From: Nitrospirota bacterium
GTDB taxonomy: Bacteria; Nitrospirota; RBG-16-64-22
DNA: 40,717 nucleotides
Assembly (NCBI GenBank): GCA_016195465.1
Contig: JACPZO010000135.1
Location: 1-40,717 of the forward strand
Direction of reading: 5' to 3'
The position numbers and the translations under genes were made by a program. Shown here one piece after another: positions 33,752 through 40,717 of this stretch. The notes below the pieces were generated by a model, which was not told where the DNA came from, did not search any database, and saw only the letters and a list, made by a program, of their open reading frames with translations. How positions within the stretch are numbered: position 1 is the stretch's first letter; the number at the start of each line of letters is the position of its first letter.

Positions 33752-35170
33752 CTAGCCGTTCCCCACGATGTACACGCTGTCCCGAACCTCGTGTTTCACC
33801 CTGTACATGGCTTCGTCGGCCAGACGAATCAGGTCTTCTTTCGATTTCGCGTGGTCGGGATACGCGGCGATCCCGCAGCTCGCCGTCAGCCGGATCTGGA
33901 GGCCTTCGGACTTGAGGAACGCGTGGGCGGCGATCGAGCGCCGGACGCGCTCCGCAATCTGGAAAGCCGCCCCCGGGTCGGTCTGCGGAAGCACGACGAC
34001 GAATTCATCGCCCCCGTAGCGGGCCACGACGTCGATGCTCCGGATGTTCCGGAGGAGGATCTGCGCCACCTCGATCAGCACGCGGCTCCCCATCAGGTGG
34101 CCGTGCTGATCGTTGATCTCTTTGAAATGGTCCAGGTCGATGAAGACGAGAGAGACCGACGCCCTGTGCCGCCGGGCCCTCTCGATCTCCACCTCGAGCG
34201 TCCGCGCAAGGTGCCGCATGTTGAAGAGGTTCGTCAGGTCGTCGGTCACGGCCAGGTCGGCCATTTTCTGGTAGATTCGGGCGTGCTCGACGGCGATGGC
34301 GGCTTGATCGACCAGCTTGAGCAGGAGATCCAGGTCCTTCCGGCCGAACGATTCCCCGCCTTTCTTGTTGATGACCTCGACGACGCCGATGACCCGTTCC
34401 TTGCTGATGATCGGAACGGCCATGATGGAACGGGTCTTGAATTTCGTCTTCTCGTCGAACCCGGAAAAGAAGCGCGGATCCTTGCGAACGTCGGGCACGA
34501 TGAGCGGAACGCCCTCCTGGGCCACCCAGCCGGCGATTCCCTGTCCCTTCTTCAGGCGCTTCTTCTCGAGTTTCTTGCCCTTCTCGCCCGTGGCCACCTC
34601 GAACACGAGATCCTGCCGCTCCTCATCGACCAGAATGATGGACCACGCTTCGCCATGGATGAGATCCCGCGTCTTGTCCATCACCGTCTTGAGAATAGTC
34701 TTGAGATCGAGCGTGGACGTCAGCGCCCGACCGACATCGACGTAGAAGGCGAGTTCCTCGGCCTTCCGGTTCATTTCCTCCCGCAAGCGATCGATTTCGA
34801 TCTTGTGGCCGGCGAATTCACGGGCGAGACGGGCAACGCGGACGATCTGGCCCGCTCCCGCCTGTCGGCTCGCCAGGAGAACGCCCGGCCGGGCCAGCCA
34901 GGAGGAGAGTCCCCGCGAGTTTCCGTTGTCCGAAAGGATCACGACCGGAAGAGCTTCGATCTTCTTGCGGAAAGAGAGCCAGCCGCGCCTCTTGGCCGTA
35001 GAGACAAGGAAAGACCGGTCGAGAATGACCGCGTCATACGGACCGCGGTCGACGCAACTGGCCGCCTTCGCGACGTCGGTGATGAGGTCAACGCGGTGAC
35101 GGGAGAACCGGAGAAGAGACTCAAGGTCCTTTCCCGCCGTCTCCGGTCGATCGAGAAAAAGGAGGCGCAC
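33752..35170 (-). CDS. Diguanylate cyclase with pseudo-receiver and GAF domains
   Basis: The protein has 472 residues from a GTG start. Residues 1-115 resemble a receiver domain but keep only some residues (D7, D51). A coiled linker follows, then GAF (about 140-295, with GIAGWVAQEGVPLIV) and GGDEF (about 305-465). The active site GGDEF (386-390) is intact. The inhibitory I-site RSID (377-380) sits five residues before it, so product feedback is expected. It makes c-di-GMP in the cytoplasm. The operon partner is the MglA-type GTPase, linking polarity and second messenger. Confidence 0.94.
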   Translation of the reverse strand: MRLLFLDRPETAGKDLESLLRFSRHRVDLITDVAKAASCVDRGPYDAVILDRSFLVSTAKRRGWLSFRKKIEALPVVILSDNGNSRGLSSWLARPGVLLASRQAGAGQIVRVARLAREFAGHKIEIDRLREEMNRKAEELAFYVDVGRALTSTLDLKTILKTVMDKTRDLIHGEAWSIILVDEERQDLVFEVATGEKGKKLEKKRLKKGQGIAGWVAQEGVPLIVPDVRKDPRFFSGFDEKTKFKTRSIMAVPIISKERVIGVVEVINKKGGESFGRKDLDLLLKLVDQAAIAVEHARIYQKMADLAVTDDLTNLFNMRHLARTLEVEIERARRHRASVSLVFIDLDHFKEINDQHGHLMGSRVLIEVAQILLRNIRSIDVVARYGGDEFVVVLPQTDPGAAFQIAERVRRSIAAHAFLKSEGLQIRLTASCGIAAYPDHAKSKEDLIRLADEAMYRVKHEVRDSVYIVGNG

Positions 35171-35220
35171 ACTCCACTCCCTGGGTGGCCGATCAGGGAT
35201 CTACCGGCTGGTCCTGCTGA

Positions 35221-35249
35221 AATATAGCAATTTCAAGGAGAAGTCTCAA
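35221..35249 (-). promoter_or_regulatory. Sigma70-type promoter of the GGDEF-mglA operon
   Basis: On the minus strand, TTGAGA (35244-35249) and TATATT (35221-35226) are separated by 17 bp. The predicted leader to the GTG start at 35170 is about 45 bases and includes a GGAG ribosome-binding site. A heptamer array lies just upstream of it (35268-35344). Confidence 0.7.
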
Positions 35250-35267
35250 GGCGGGAAAAGAAGCGGC

Positions 35268-35344
35268 GAGTTCGGAGCGAGGGGTTCGGAAACGACGAAC
35301 CAAGGTTCTTCATCTCCGAACTCCTGACTCCGAACTCCGAACTC
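35268..35344. repeat. TTCGGAG/CTCCGAA heptamer array with opposed arms
   Basis: Eleven consecutive 7-bp units run without a break in register. The left units are GAGTTCG and GGGTTCG, and the right units are CGAACTC and CTGACTC. The orientation switches near 35300. It lies between the secA stop codon and the GGDEF-operon promoter. It is a fourth consensus built with the same architecture as the other arrays in this window. Confidence 0.85.
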
Positions 35345-35365
35345 CCAGATCTCGTCCTTCCGCAC

Positions 35366-38047
35366 TCACGCGCCGCAGCATTTCTTGTACTTTTTCCCGC
35401 TCCCGCACGGGCATGGGTCGTTTCGGCCCACCTTCTTCTCCCGCCGGACGGAAGCCACCGCGACCGCCTCCTCCTCGCCCCTGTTGTAGCTCATCGGCGT
35501 CCGGGGGGCGGACGGCATCTGCGCCGCCTCCGGCTCGCGCACGACCTGGACTCGGAAGAGGTAGCCGATGACGGCCTCCTCGATGCGGGTCTCCATGTCG
35601 TTGAACAGCGAGAACCCCTCTTTCTTGTATTCCACCAGAGGATCTTTCTGTCCGTAACCCCGAAGACCGATGCCTTCCTTGAGGTGATCCATCGAAAGGA
35701 GATGGTCCTTCCACTGGCCGTCCAGGATCTGGAGAAGGCTCATCCTCTCGATGTACCGCAGCACGTCCGGGCCCGCCTCCCGCTCCTTCTCCTCGTAGCG
35801 CGCCGACACCCTCTCCCAGACGAATTCGCGAAGGGCGTCGCGGGAGTCGGCACGCTCCAGAAGGAGCGCCGGAGCGATCTCGACGGCGAACAGACGCTCG
35901 ACCTCCGTCGAGAGGGCGGCCGTATCCCATTCCTCGGGATGGCGGTCGTCCGGGCAGTGAGCGGCCGCCACCCCGTCGACGAAGGCCTCGGCCATTCCCA
36001 GCACGTCGTCCTTGAGCGACTCCGCCCCCAGGATCTCCCGGCGGCGGCCGTACACCTCCAGCCTCTGCTTGTTCATCACGTCGTCGTACTCGAGCAGGTG
36101 CTTGCGGATTTCGAAGTTGTGGGCCTCGACCTTTTTCTGCGCGTTCTCGATCGCCCGCGTGACCATCCGGGCCTCGATGGGGACGCCTTCCTCCATTCCC
36201 AGGCGCTCCATGAGGCCCTTGATCCGGTCCGATCCGAAGATCCGGAGGAGCTCGTCCTCCAGGGAAAGGTAGAACCGCGACGAGCCCGGGTCCCCCTGGC
36301 GGCCGGACCGGCCCCGGAGCTGGTTGTCGATCCGCCGGGCCTCGTGCCGCTCCGTTCCCAGGATGTGGAGTCCGCCGGCCCCAATCACGATCTCCCGGTC
36401 CGCCGCGCACTGGGCCGAAAGCTCCAATAGCTTCGCGTCCCACTCCGCCTGGGTGTATTCCCGTCCCTTGAAGTGCTGCCGGCACAGCCCCTCCGCGTTC
36501 CCGCCCAGAACGATATCCGTCCCGCGGCCGGCCATGTTCGTCGCGATCGTGACCGCGCCGCTCGCGCCCGCCTGGGCGACGATCTCGGCCTCCATCTCGT
36601 GGTACTTGGCGTTGAGCACCGTGTGCCGGATCCCGCGCTTCTTGAGGAGCGCGGACAGCCTTTCCGATTTCTCGATGCTCGTCGTCCCGACGAGCATCGG
36701 CTGATCCTTTTCGTGACGCTCCACGATCTCCTCGATCGCGGCGGCGAACTTTTCGCGCTCGGTCTTGTAGATGAGGTCGGCGTGGTCCAGCCGGATCATC
36801 GACCGGTTGGTCGGGATCACCGCCACGTCGAGGTTGTAAATCTTGGCGAACTCGGCCGCCTCGGTGTCGGCCGTTCCCGTCATGCCGGCCAGCTTCTCGT
36901 AGAGGCGGAAGAGGTTCTGGAACGTGATCGACGCGAGCGTCTGGTTCTCCTGGGCGATCTTGACGCCCTCCTTCGCCTCGATCGCCTGGTGCAAACCGTC
37001 GGACCAACGGCGTCCGGGCATGAGGCGCCCCGTGAACTCGTCGACGATGAGGACCTCGCCGTCCTTGATCATGTACTCGACGTCGCGGTGGTACAGCGTG
37101 TGGGCCCGGAGGGCCTGCTGAACGTGGTGGACCAGATCGATGTTGGCCGGGTCGTAGAGGTTCTGGACGCCCAGGAGCTCCTCGAGGCGGGCGTTGCCGG
37201 CCTCCGTGACGATGACCGTCTTGCTCTTCTCGTCCACCTGGTAGTCGCCGTGCTCCTCGATCGCCTCGCCCATGACGCTCACCTCGCCCGTCCGGTCGCG
37301 TCCGCGCTTGAGCTTCGGCACGATCTTGTCGATCTTGTAGTAAAGGTCCGTGGATGCCTCGGCGGGGCCGGAGATGATCAACGGCGTCCGCGCCTCGTCG
37401 ATCAGGATGGAGTCGACCTCGTCCACGATGGCGTAGTGCGGCGCCCGCTGGGCGTAGTCCGCGAGGTCGTACTTCATGTTGTCCCGGAGATAGTCGAACC
37501 CGAACTCGTTGTTCGTCCCGTAGGTGACGTCGGCGGCGTAGGCTTCCTTGCGCTGGGCGTCCGTGAGGCCGTGGACGATGACGCCCACGGAAAGCCCCAG
37601 GAAGAGGTAGATCTGCCCCATCCACTGGGCGTCCCGGCGGGCCAGGTAGTCGTTGACCGTCACGACGTGAACCCCCCGCCCGGTGAGAGCGTTCAGGTAC
37701 ACGGCCAAGGTCGCGACGAGCGTCTTCCCCTCGCCCGTCCTCATCTCGGCGATCCGCCCCGTGTGTAGGACGATCCCGCCCATGAGCTGGACGTCGAAGT
37801 GACGCATCTTGAGGGTCCGCTTCGACGCCTCCCGGACGACGGCGAAGGCTTCCGGCAGAAGATCGTCAACCGTCTCGCCCGCCGCCAGGCGTTCCCGGAA
37901 GCGGTCGGTCATCGCGCGCAGATCGGCGTCCGACATGGCCGCGAATCGCTCTTCCAGCGCGTTGATCCGGTCGACCGTCGGCCGCATCCGGCGGATCTCG
38001 CGCTCGTTCTTCGTCCCGAAGATCTTCTTGAGGACCACCTGAATCAT
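35366..38047 (-). CDS. secA: SecA, preprotein translocase ATPase
   Basis: The protein has 893 residues. SecA drives protein export through SecYEG. The Walker A motif is MRTGEGKT (102-109), followed by [13 protein letters not shown], [18 protein letters not shown] helicase motifs near residue 490 and the C-terminal SecB/zinc tail [16 protein letters not shown] full-length protein of the usual size is encoded. No clear Shine-Dalgarno precedes the ATG, and the leader is a heptamer array (38060-38164). No secM-like gene is seen upstream. Confidence 0.98.
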   Translation of the reverse strand: MIQVVLKKIFGTKNEREIRRMRPTVDRINALEERFAAMSDADLRAMTDRFRERLAAGETVDDLLPEAFAVVREASKRTLKMRHFDVQLMGGIVLHTGRIAEMRTGEGKTLVATLAVYLNALTGRGVHVVTVNDYLARRDAQWMGQIYLFLGLSVGVIVHGLTDAQRKEAYAADVTYGTNNEFGFDYLRDNMKYDLADYAQRAPHYAIVDEVDSILIDEARTPLIISGPAEASTDLYYKIDKIVPKLKRGRDRTGEVSVMGEAIEEHGDYQVDEKSKTVIVTEAGNARLEELLGVQNLYDPANIDLVHHVQQALRAHTLYHRDVEYMIKDGEVLIVDEFTGRLMPGRRWSDGLHQAIEAKEGVKIAQENQTLASITFQNLFRLYEKLAGMTGTADTEAAEFAKIYNLDVAVIPTNRSMIRLDHADLIYKTEREKFAAAIEEIVERHEKDQPMLVGTTSIEKSERLSALLKKRGIRHTVLNAKYHEMEAEIVAQAGASGAVTIATNMAGRGTDIVLGGNAEGLCRQHFKGREYTQAEWDAKLLELSAQCAADREIVIGAGGLHILGTERHEARRIDNQLRGRSGRQGDPGSSRFYLSLEDELLRIFGSDRIKGLMERLGMEEGVPIEARMVTRAIENAQKKVEAHNFEIRKHLLEYDDVMNKQRLEVYGRRREILGAESLKDDVLGMAEAFVDGVAAAHCPDDRHPEEWDTAALSTEVERLFAVEIAPALLLERADSRDALREFVWERVSARYEEKEREAGPDVLRYIERMSLLQILDGQWKDHLLSMDHLKEGIGLRGYGQKDPLVEYKKEGFSLFNDMETRIEEAVIGYLFRVQVVREPEAAQMPSAPRTPMSYNRGEEEAVAVASVRREKKVGRNDPCPCGSGKKYKKCCGA

Positions 38048-38059
38048 TTGTCTGAAACC

Positions 38060-38164
38060 GTCATTGGTTATTGGTTATTGGTCATTCGTTATTGGTTATT
38101 CGTCGATCGCCATTCATCATTGACCATTAACGATTAACGATTGACCATTGACGATTGACCATTA
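38060..38164. repeat. Fifteen-unit heptamer array in the secA leader
   Basis: Fifteen 7-bp units keep one register from first to last base, with ATT at the same place in all but one. The left units are GT[TC]ATT[GC] and the right units AC[CG]ATT[AG], so the arms are roughly inverse in sense. The secA start is 13 bases from the array and the likely secA promoter begins at its other end, so nearly the whole array is transcribed as the 5' leader. Confidence 0.92.
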
Positions 38165-38192
38165 TTATAGACACGAGAAGCGTCCGTGGGAA
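38164..38192 (-). promoter_or_regulatory. Likely secA promoter
   Basis: On the minus strand, a perfect TATAAT (38164-38169) stands 17 bp from TTCCCA (38187-38192), which matches the -35 box at four of six positions. The predicted start near 38157 gives a leader of about 110 bases that is almost entirely heptamer repeat. It is the best promoter in the 38048-38231 gap. Confidence 0.6.
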
Positions 38193-38231
38193 GAGGCCGA
38201 ACGGGGCCGGGGCCGCGAGGCCCGTCGGAGC

Positions 38232-39176
38232 TCAGTTGATGAACTTCTTCGGATTGACCGGCAGGTTGTTGACGTAGACCTCGTAGTGCAAGTGGGGACC
38301 GGTCGTGGAACCGGTGCTGCCCACGTGAGCCACCTTCTGGCCGCGCCGGACGAACTGTCCTTCGGAGACCGTCAAGCGCGAGTTGTGCCCGTACAGCGTC
38401 CGATACCCGTAGCCGTGGTCGATGACGACGTAACGTCCGTATCCGGCGTTCTCTCCCACGAACGACACGATCCCGTCCGCCGTCGCCAGGACCGGCACTC
38501 CGGTTTGCGCCGCGATATCGATCCCCTGGTGAAACTCGATCTTCTTGTCGTGAAAGGGGGACGGGCGATTCCCGTACCCTGACGTCGTCCAGCCGCGCAC
38601 GGGCCAGCCGGAAGGGGTCGCGGCCATGAGCGACCGCCGCGTCTCGAAGTATTCGATCAGCCGCTGGAAACTGACTTCCTGCCGGGACGCCGTCTCCTGC
38701 ATCTCTTTGATCTCTTTCTCCACCGGCTCCGGCAAGCCTCCCGAAGCGCTTCGGCCCTCGTTCGCGAGGGCGGCCAGCGCCGCCTCCGGAGGGGTCTGCG
38801 GGGAGCCGCCGATCCCCACGAGCTGGGCCGCGCGGTCCGTTCCGGAAATGCCGGCCATCCTTCGAATTTTCAGGTCGAGGTCCTTGAGCCGCATCAACTG
38901 CCGGTCCATGTCCCCCAGGCTCATCGTGAAAGACTGAACCTGAAGCTTCTGGGATTTCGTTTCTTTGCGAAGTCCCTCAAGCTCCCAGACGCGGCCCGCC
39001 ATATCGACGTACTGGTAGGCCAGGAATCCGGTCAGGACCGCCACGCCGATGCCCGCGGCCGAGAAAAGACGGAGAAACTTCTTGCGGATTGAGAAGCGCC
39101 GGACCGACCCCTTGGCGCCAGGGACGAGAACGACAGTGACGTATTCTTCAACCTTCTTATTGGCTTTCGAACTCAA
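38232..39176 (-). CDS. M23-family peptidoglycan endopeptidase-like protein
   Basis: The protein has 314 residues from a TTG start. A membrane anchor (about 38-56) precedes a periplasmic coiled coil (about 60-115) and an M23/LytM domain (about 190-310). Metal ligands appear in EFHQGIDIAAQTGVPV (HxxxD) and in HLHYE near the end. The domain is intact, so it may cleave cross-linked peptidoglycan or, as many relatives do, activate amidases. The promoter at 39211-39240 fits the TTG start. It is upstream of secA on the same strand but separated by the array. Confidence 0.93.
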   Translation of the reverse strand: MSSKANKKVEEYVTVVLVPGAKGSVRRFSIRKKFLRLFSAAGIGVAVLTGFLAYQYVDMAGRVWELEGLRKETKSQKLQVQSFTMSLGDMDRQLMRLKDLDLKIRRMAGISGTDRAAQLVGIGGSPQTPPEAALAALANEGRSASGGLPEPVEKEIKEMQETASRQEVSFQRLIEYFETRRSLMAATPSGWPVRGWTTSGYGNRPSPFHDKKIEFHQGIDIAAQTGVPVLATADGIVSFVGENAGYGRYVVIDHGYGYRTLYGHNSRLTVSEGQFVRRGQKVAHVGSTGSTTGPHLHYEVYVNNLPVNPKKFIN

Positions 39177-39210
39177 GGGCGTTCGCTCCGCTGGCCGAAG
39201 AAATCGGGCG

Positions 39211-39240
39211 TTAATACCACACCCCCCGCCGCCCCGTCAA
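39211..39240 (-). promoter_or_regulatory. Sigma70-type promoter of the M23 peptidase gene
   Basis: On the minus strand, TTGACG (39235-39240) and TATTAA (39211-39216) are spaced 18 bp apart by a G-rich stretch. The leader to the TTG start at 39176 would be about 28 bases. It is the clearest promoter in the 39177-39306 gap. The remainder of that gap holds only a small A+T-rich palindrome near 39283-39299. Confidence 0.7.
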
Positions 39241-39306
39241 GCAAAGAAATGATCGTGACGGCCAAATGATTGATTTTTCAAGGTATTTTCAGGCGGAAAA
39301 TCCCGG

Positions 39307-40359
39307 TTAATGGAAAGCAGAACCCTTCGACTCGATCAATTCAAGGAGGGCATCGGTCGCGGCCGGATCGAACTGTTTCCCCCTGTTTTCGCGAAGCTCT
39401 TTAAGGACAACGCCGCGGGACAACGGCGGCCGGTTGGCGCGGGCCCGGCTCATGGCATCGTAAGCCTCCGCCACGCCGATGATCCTCGCCCCATCGGGGA
39501 TATTGTCCCCGGCCAGCTCGTCCGGGTATCCCTTCCCGTTATAGAACTCGTGATGGTGCCGGATCATCGCCCGGACGTTTTCGAACCCCTCGATCACCGA
39601 GACGATCCGCTCGCTCTCCACCGGATGTTTCCGGATATGCTCCACCTCGTACCACGTGAGCCCGTCTTTCTTGGACCAGATCTGGTCGGGAAGGGCGATC
39701 ATCCCGATGTCGTGGAGGATCGAGGCGTATCGGAGCTCCGCCAGACGCCGGGAATCGGTCCACCCGAGCCGGCGGGCGATCCGATCGCTGTACAGGGCCA
39801 CCCGCTCGCAGTGCCCCTTCATGTGCGGGTCCCGGAGCTCGATGAGCGAGGAAAGGATCGAGACCATCCGATCGTGGTTCGTCCGAATGATCTCCCCGAC
39901 CCGTTTCTCTTCCGTCACGTCCATGAATGTCTGAATCGAGCCGGAGGTCAAGCCGGTCTTCTCGGTGAGGGGGGCCATGTTGATCCGGATCGTCCGGGGC
40001 CGGCCCTCGCGGTCCACGATCTTCACGTCCATGTTGCCGATCGGCTCCCCCCGCGAGATCCCCTCCCGGATCCGGGTCTCGCCCTCGCCGTCCATCCGGA
40101 AAGCGCTGAAGTAGTCCTGCCCCAGGACCTCCTCGAACCGGTAGCCGGTGATTTCTTCCGCGCAGCGGTTGAACGACGTGACCTGGCCGCTCGGATCGAG
40201 AATGACCACGCCGGAGGGAACGGTGTCGTAAATCGCCTTCAGGATGGCGCCCTGTTCCTCGACGACTTCCTGCGTAAGCTGAAGCCGCTGGTGCGCTACG
40301 TCGAGCCGCCGAATCGCGTCGTGGATGTCCGCCACGGGGCGATTGTCCGGGGATGGCAT
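39307..40359 (-). CDS. PAS/HD-GYP phosphodiesterase-type protein
   Basis: The protein has 350 residues. A PAS domain (about 35-150, GVVILDPSGQVTSFNRCAEE) is followed by HD-GYP. The HD motif is LHDIGM, HP is in RKHPVESERI, and HHHEFYNGKGYPDEL carries the GYP signature and its metal-binding His residues. HD-GYP enzymes break down c-di-GMP, opposing the GGDEF protein at 33752-35170. A longer TTG start at 40374 exists. ATG 40359 has a clean GGAGG and is preferred. Confidence 0.92.
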   Translation of the reverse strand: MPSPDNRPVADIHDAIRRLDVAHQRLQLTQEVVEEQGAILKAIYDTVPSGVVILDPSGQVTSFNRCAEEITGYRFEEVLGQDYFSAFRMDGEGETRIREGISRGEPIGNMDVKIVDREGRPRTIRINMAPLTEKTGLTSGSIQTFMDVTEEKRVGEIIRTNHDRMVSILSSLIELRDPHMKGHCERVALYSDRIARRLGWTDSRRLAELRYASILHDIGMIALPDQIWSKKDGLTWYEVEHIRKHPVESERIVSVIEGFENVRAMIRHHHEFYNGKGYPDELAGDNIPDGARIIGVAEAYDAMSRARANRPPLSRGVVLKELRENRGKQFDPAATDALLELIESKGSAFH

Positions 40360-40429
40360 TGCCGCCGCCTCCAAGGTCGAGCCATCCGTCCCTGGAGATA
40401 TGGACCCCGCCCCATCCGGAGGCAGGATT

Positions 40430-40633
40430 GTTATTGGTCAATCGTTAATCGTTCGTTAATCGTTAATCGTGAATGGTCAATCGTGAAGCGTCAATGGTCA
40501 ATCGTTAATGGTCAATCGTTAATGGTCAATCGTCAATGGGTCAATGACGAATGGCGATTGACGAATAACCAATAATGATTGACCAATAACCATTGACCAA
40601 TAACCATTGACCAATAACCATTGACCAATAACC
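40430..40633. repeat. Long heptamer array of about 29 units with strand switch
   Basis: Up to about 40530 the units are GT[TC]AAT[CG]. From there they become AC[CG]A[AT]T[AG], the reverse-complement sense. Small register slips occur near 40451 and 40529. The array fills the gap between the HD-GYP gene and the next gene, except for about 70 bp adjacent to the HD-GYP start. It is the longest member of the family also seen at 1-42 and 38060-38164. Confidence 0.93.
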
Positions 40634-40639
40634 GTATTC

Positions 40640-40717
40640 TCACTCCTCGCCGGCTCTCGTCGTTACCTGGCCGATCCAGTCCAGGTACGATTCGGAACCG
40701 GACACGATCGGCAGGGC
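40640..40717 (-). CDS. 3' end of an unidentified gene, cut by the window edge
   Basis: Only the last 25 codons are present. They read ALPIVSGSESYLDWIGQV and then TTRAGEE before a TGA stop. The composition is protein-like and the stop lies six bases from the heptamer array. I do not recognise the family. Reading on the other strand gives no better candidate. Confidence 0.4.
   Translation of the reverse strand, partial: ALPIVSGSESYLDWIGQVTTRAGEE

Overview
The window is a dense, G+C-rich bacterial chromosome segment from a diderm (Gram-negative type) organism. It encodes outer-membrane assembly (BamA, Skp/OmpH), lipid A synthesis (LpxD, FabZ, LpxA, LpxI), SecA, an envelope M23 peptidase, a lipoprotein-type M48 peptidase, an AsmA-like protein and a type IV pilus/type II secretion ATPase. 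Gene content (LpxI instead of LpxH, a Gfo/Idh/MocA oxidoreductase inside the lpx operon, an MglA-type GTPase) fits Deltaproteobacteria-like lineages (Myxococcota, Desulfobacterota) or neighbouring uncultured phyla. I cannot fix the phylum from sequence reading alone. No rRNA, tRNA, CRISPR array, prophage or intact insertion sequence was seen.

Layout. Positions 45-7416 (minus) form one envelope operon: bamA, skp, lpxD, fabZ, lpxA, lpxI and an oxidoreductase, probably continuing to lpxB beyond the left edge. A clear promoter lies at 7456-7484. Next come a site-2 protease and an AsmA-like gene (minus). A divergent plus-strand set at 10130-12617 encodes a double zinc-ribbon protein with two FliM-like peptides, a PilB/GspE ATPase and a CheY-like receiver. 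Two small toxin-antitoxin modules follow (12651-14347), each with a promoter so close to the start codon that the mRNA should be nearly leaderless. Positions 14393-16260 (minus) hold a CsgG-like and an RCC1-repeat secreted protein with different codon habits, probably acquired. Then come ahcY and metK.

Positions 18909-26219 (minus) look like a seven-gene operon: a creatininase-like amidohydrolase, a geranylgeranyl-reductase-type flavoprotein, an M48 lipoprotein peptidase and four membrane proteins of unknown function. One of the four carries a Cys/Gln pattern resembling internal-thioester domains. Then follow a universal stress protein, coaX and birA (minus), nfu-rmuC-beta-CASP nuclease (plus), a GGDEF protein with an MglA-type GTPase and an unknown gene (minus), secA, an M23 peptidase, a PAS/HD-GYP protein, and the 3' end of one more gene at the right edge. 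A PilB with a MshEN-type N terminus, a GGDEF enzyme and an HD-GYP enzyme together suggest c-di-GMP control of pili or secretion.

The most unusual feature is the intergenic DNA. Nearly every non-trivial gap holds a degenerate 7-bp or 8-bp tandem array. Several unrelated consensus families are built the same way: a left arm in one orientation, then a switch to the reverse complement, often with the heptad register unbroken. One such array makes up almost the whole predicted secA mRNA leader. Octamer arrays near 1108-1204 and 26204-26433 form a composite element repeated three times.
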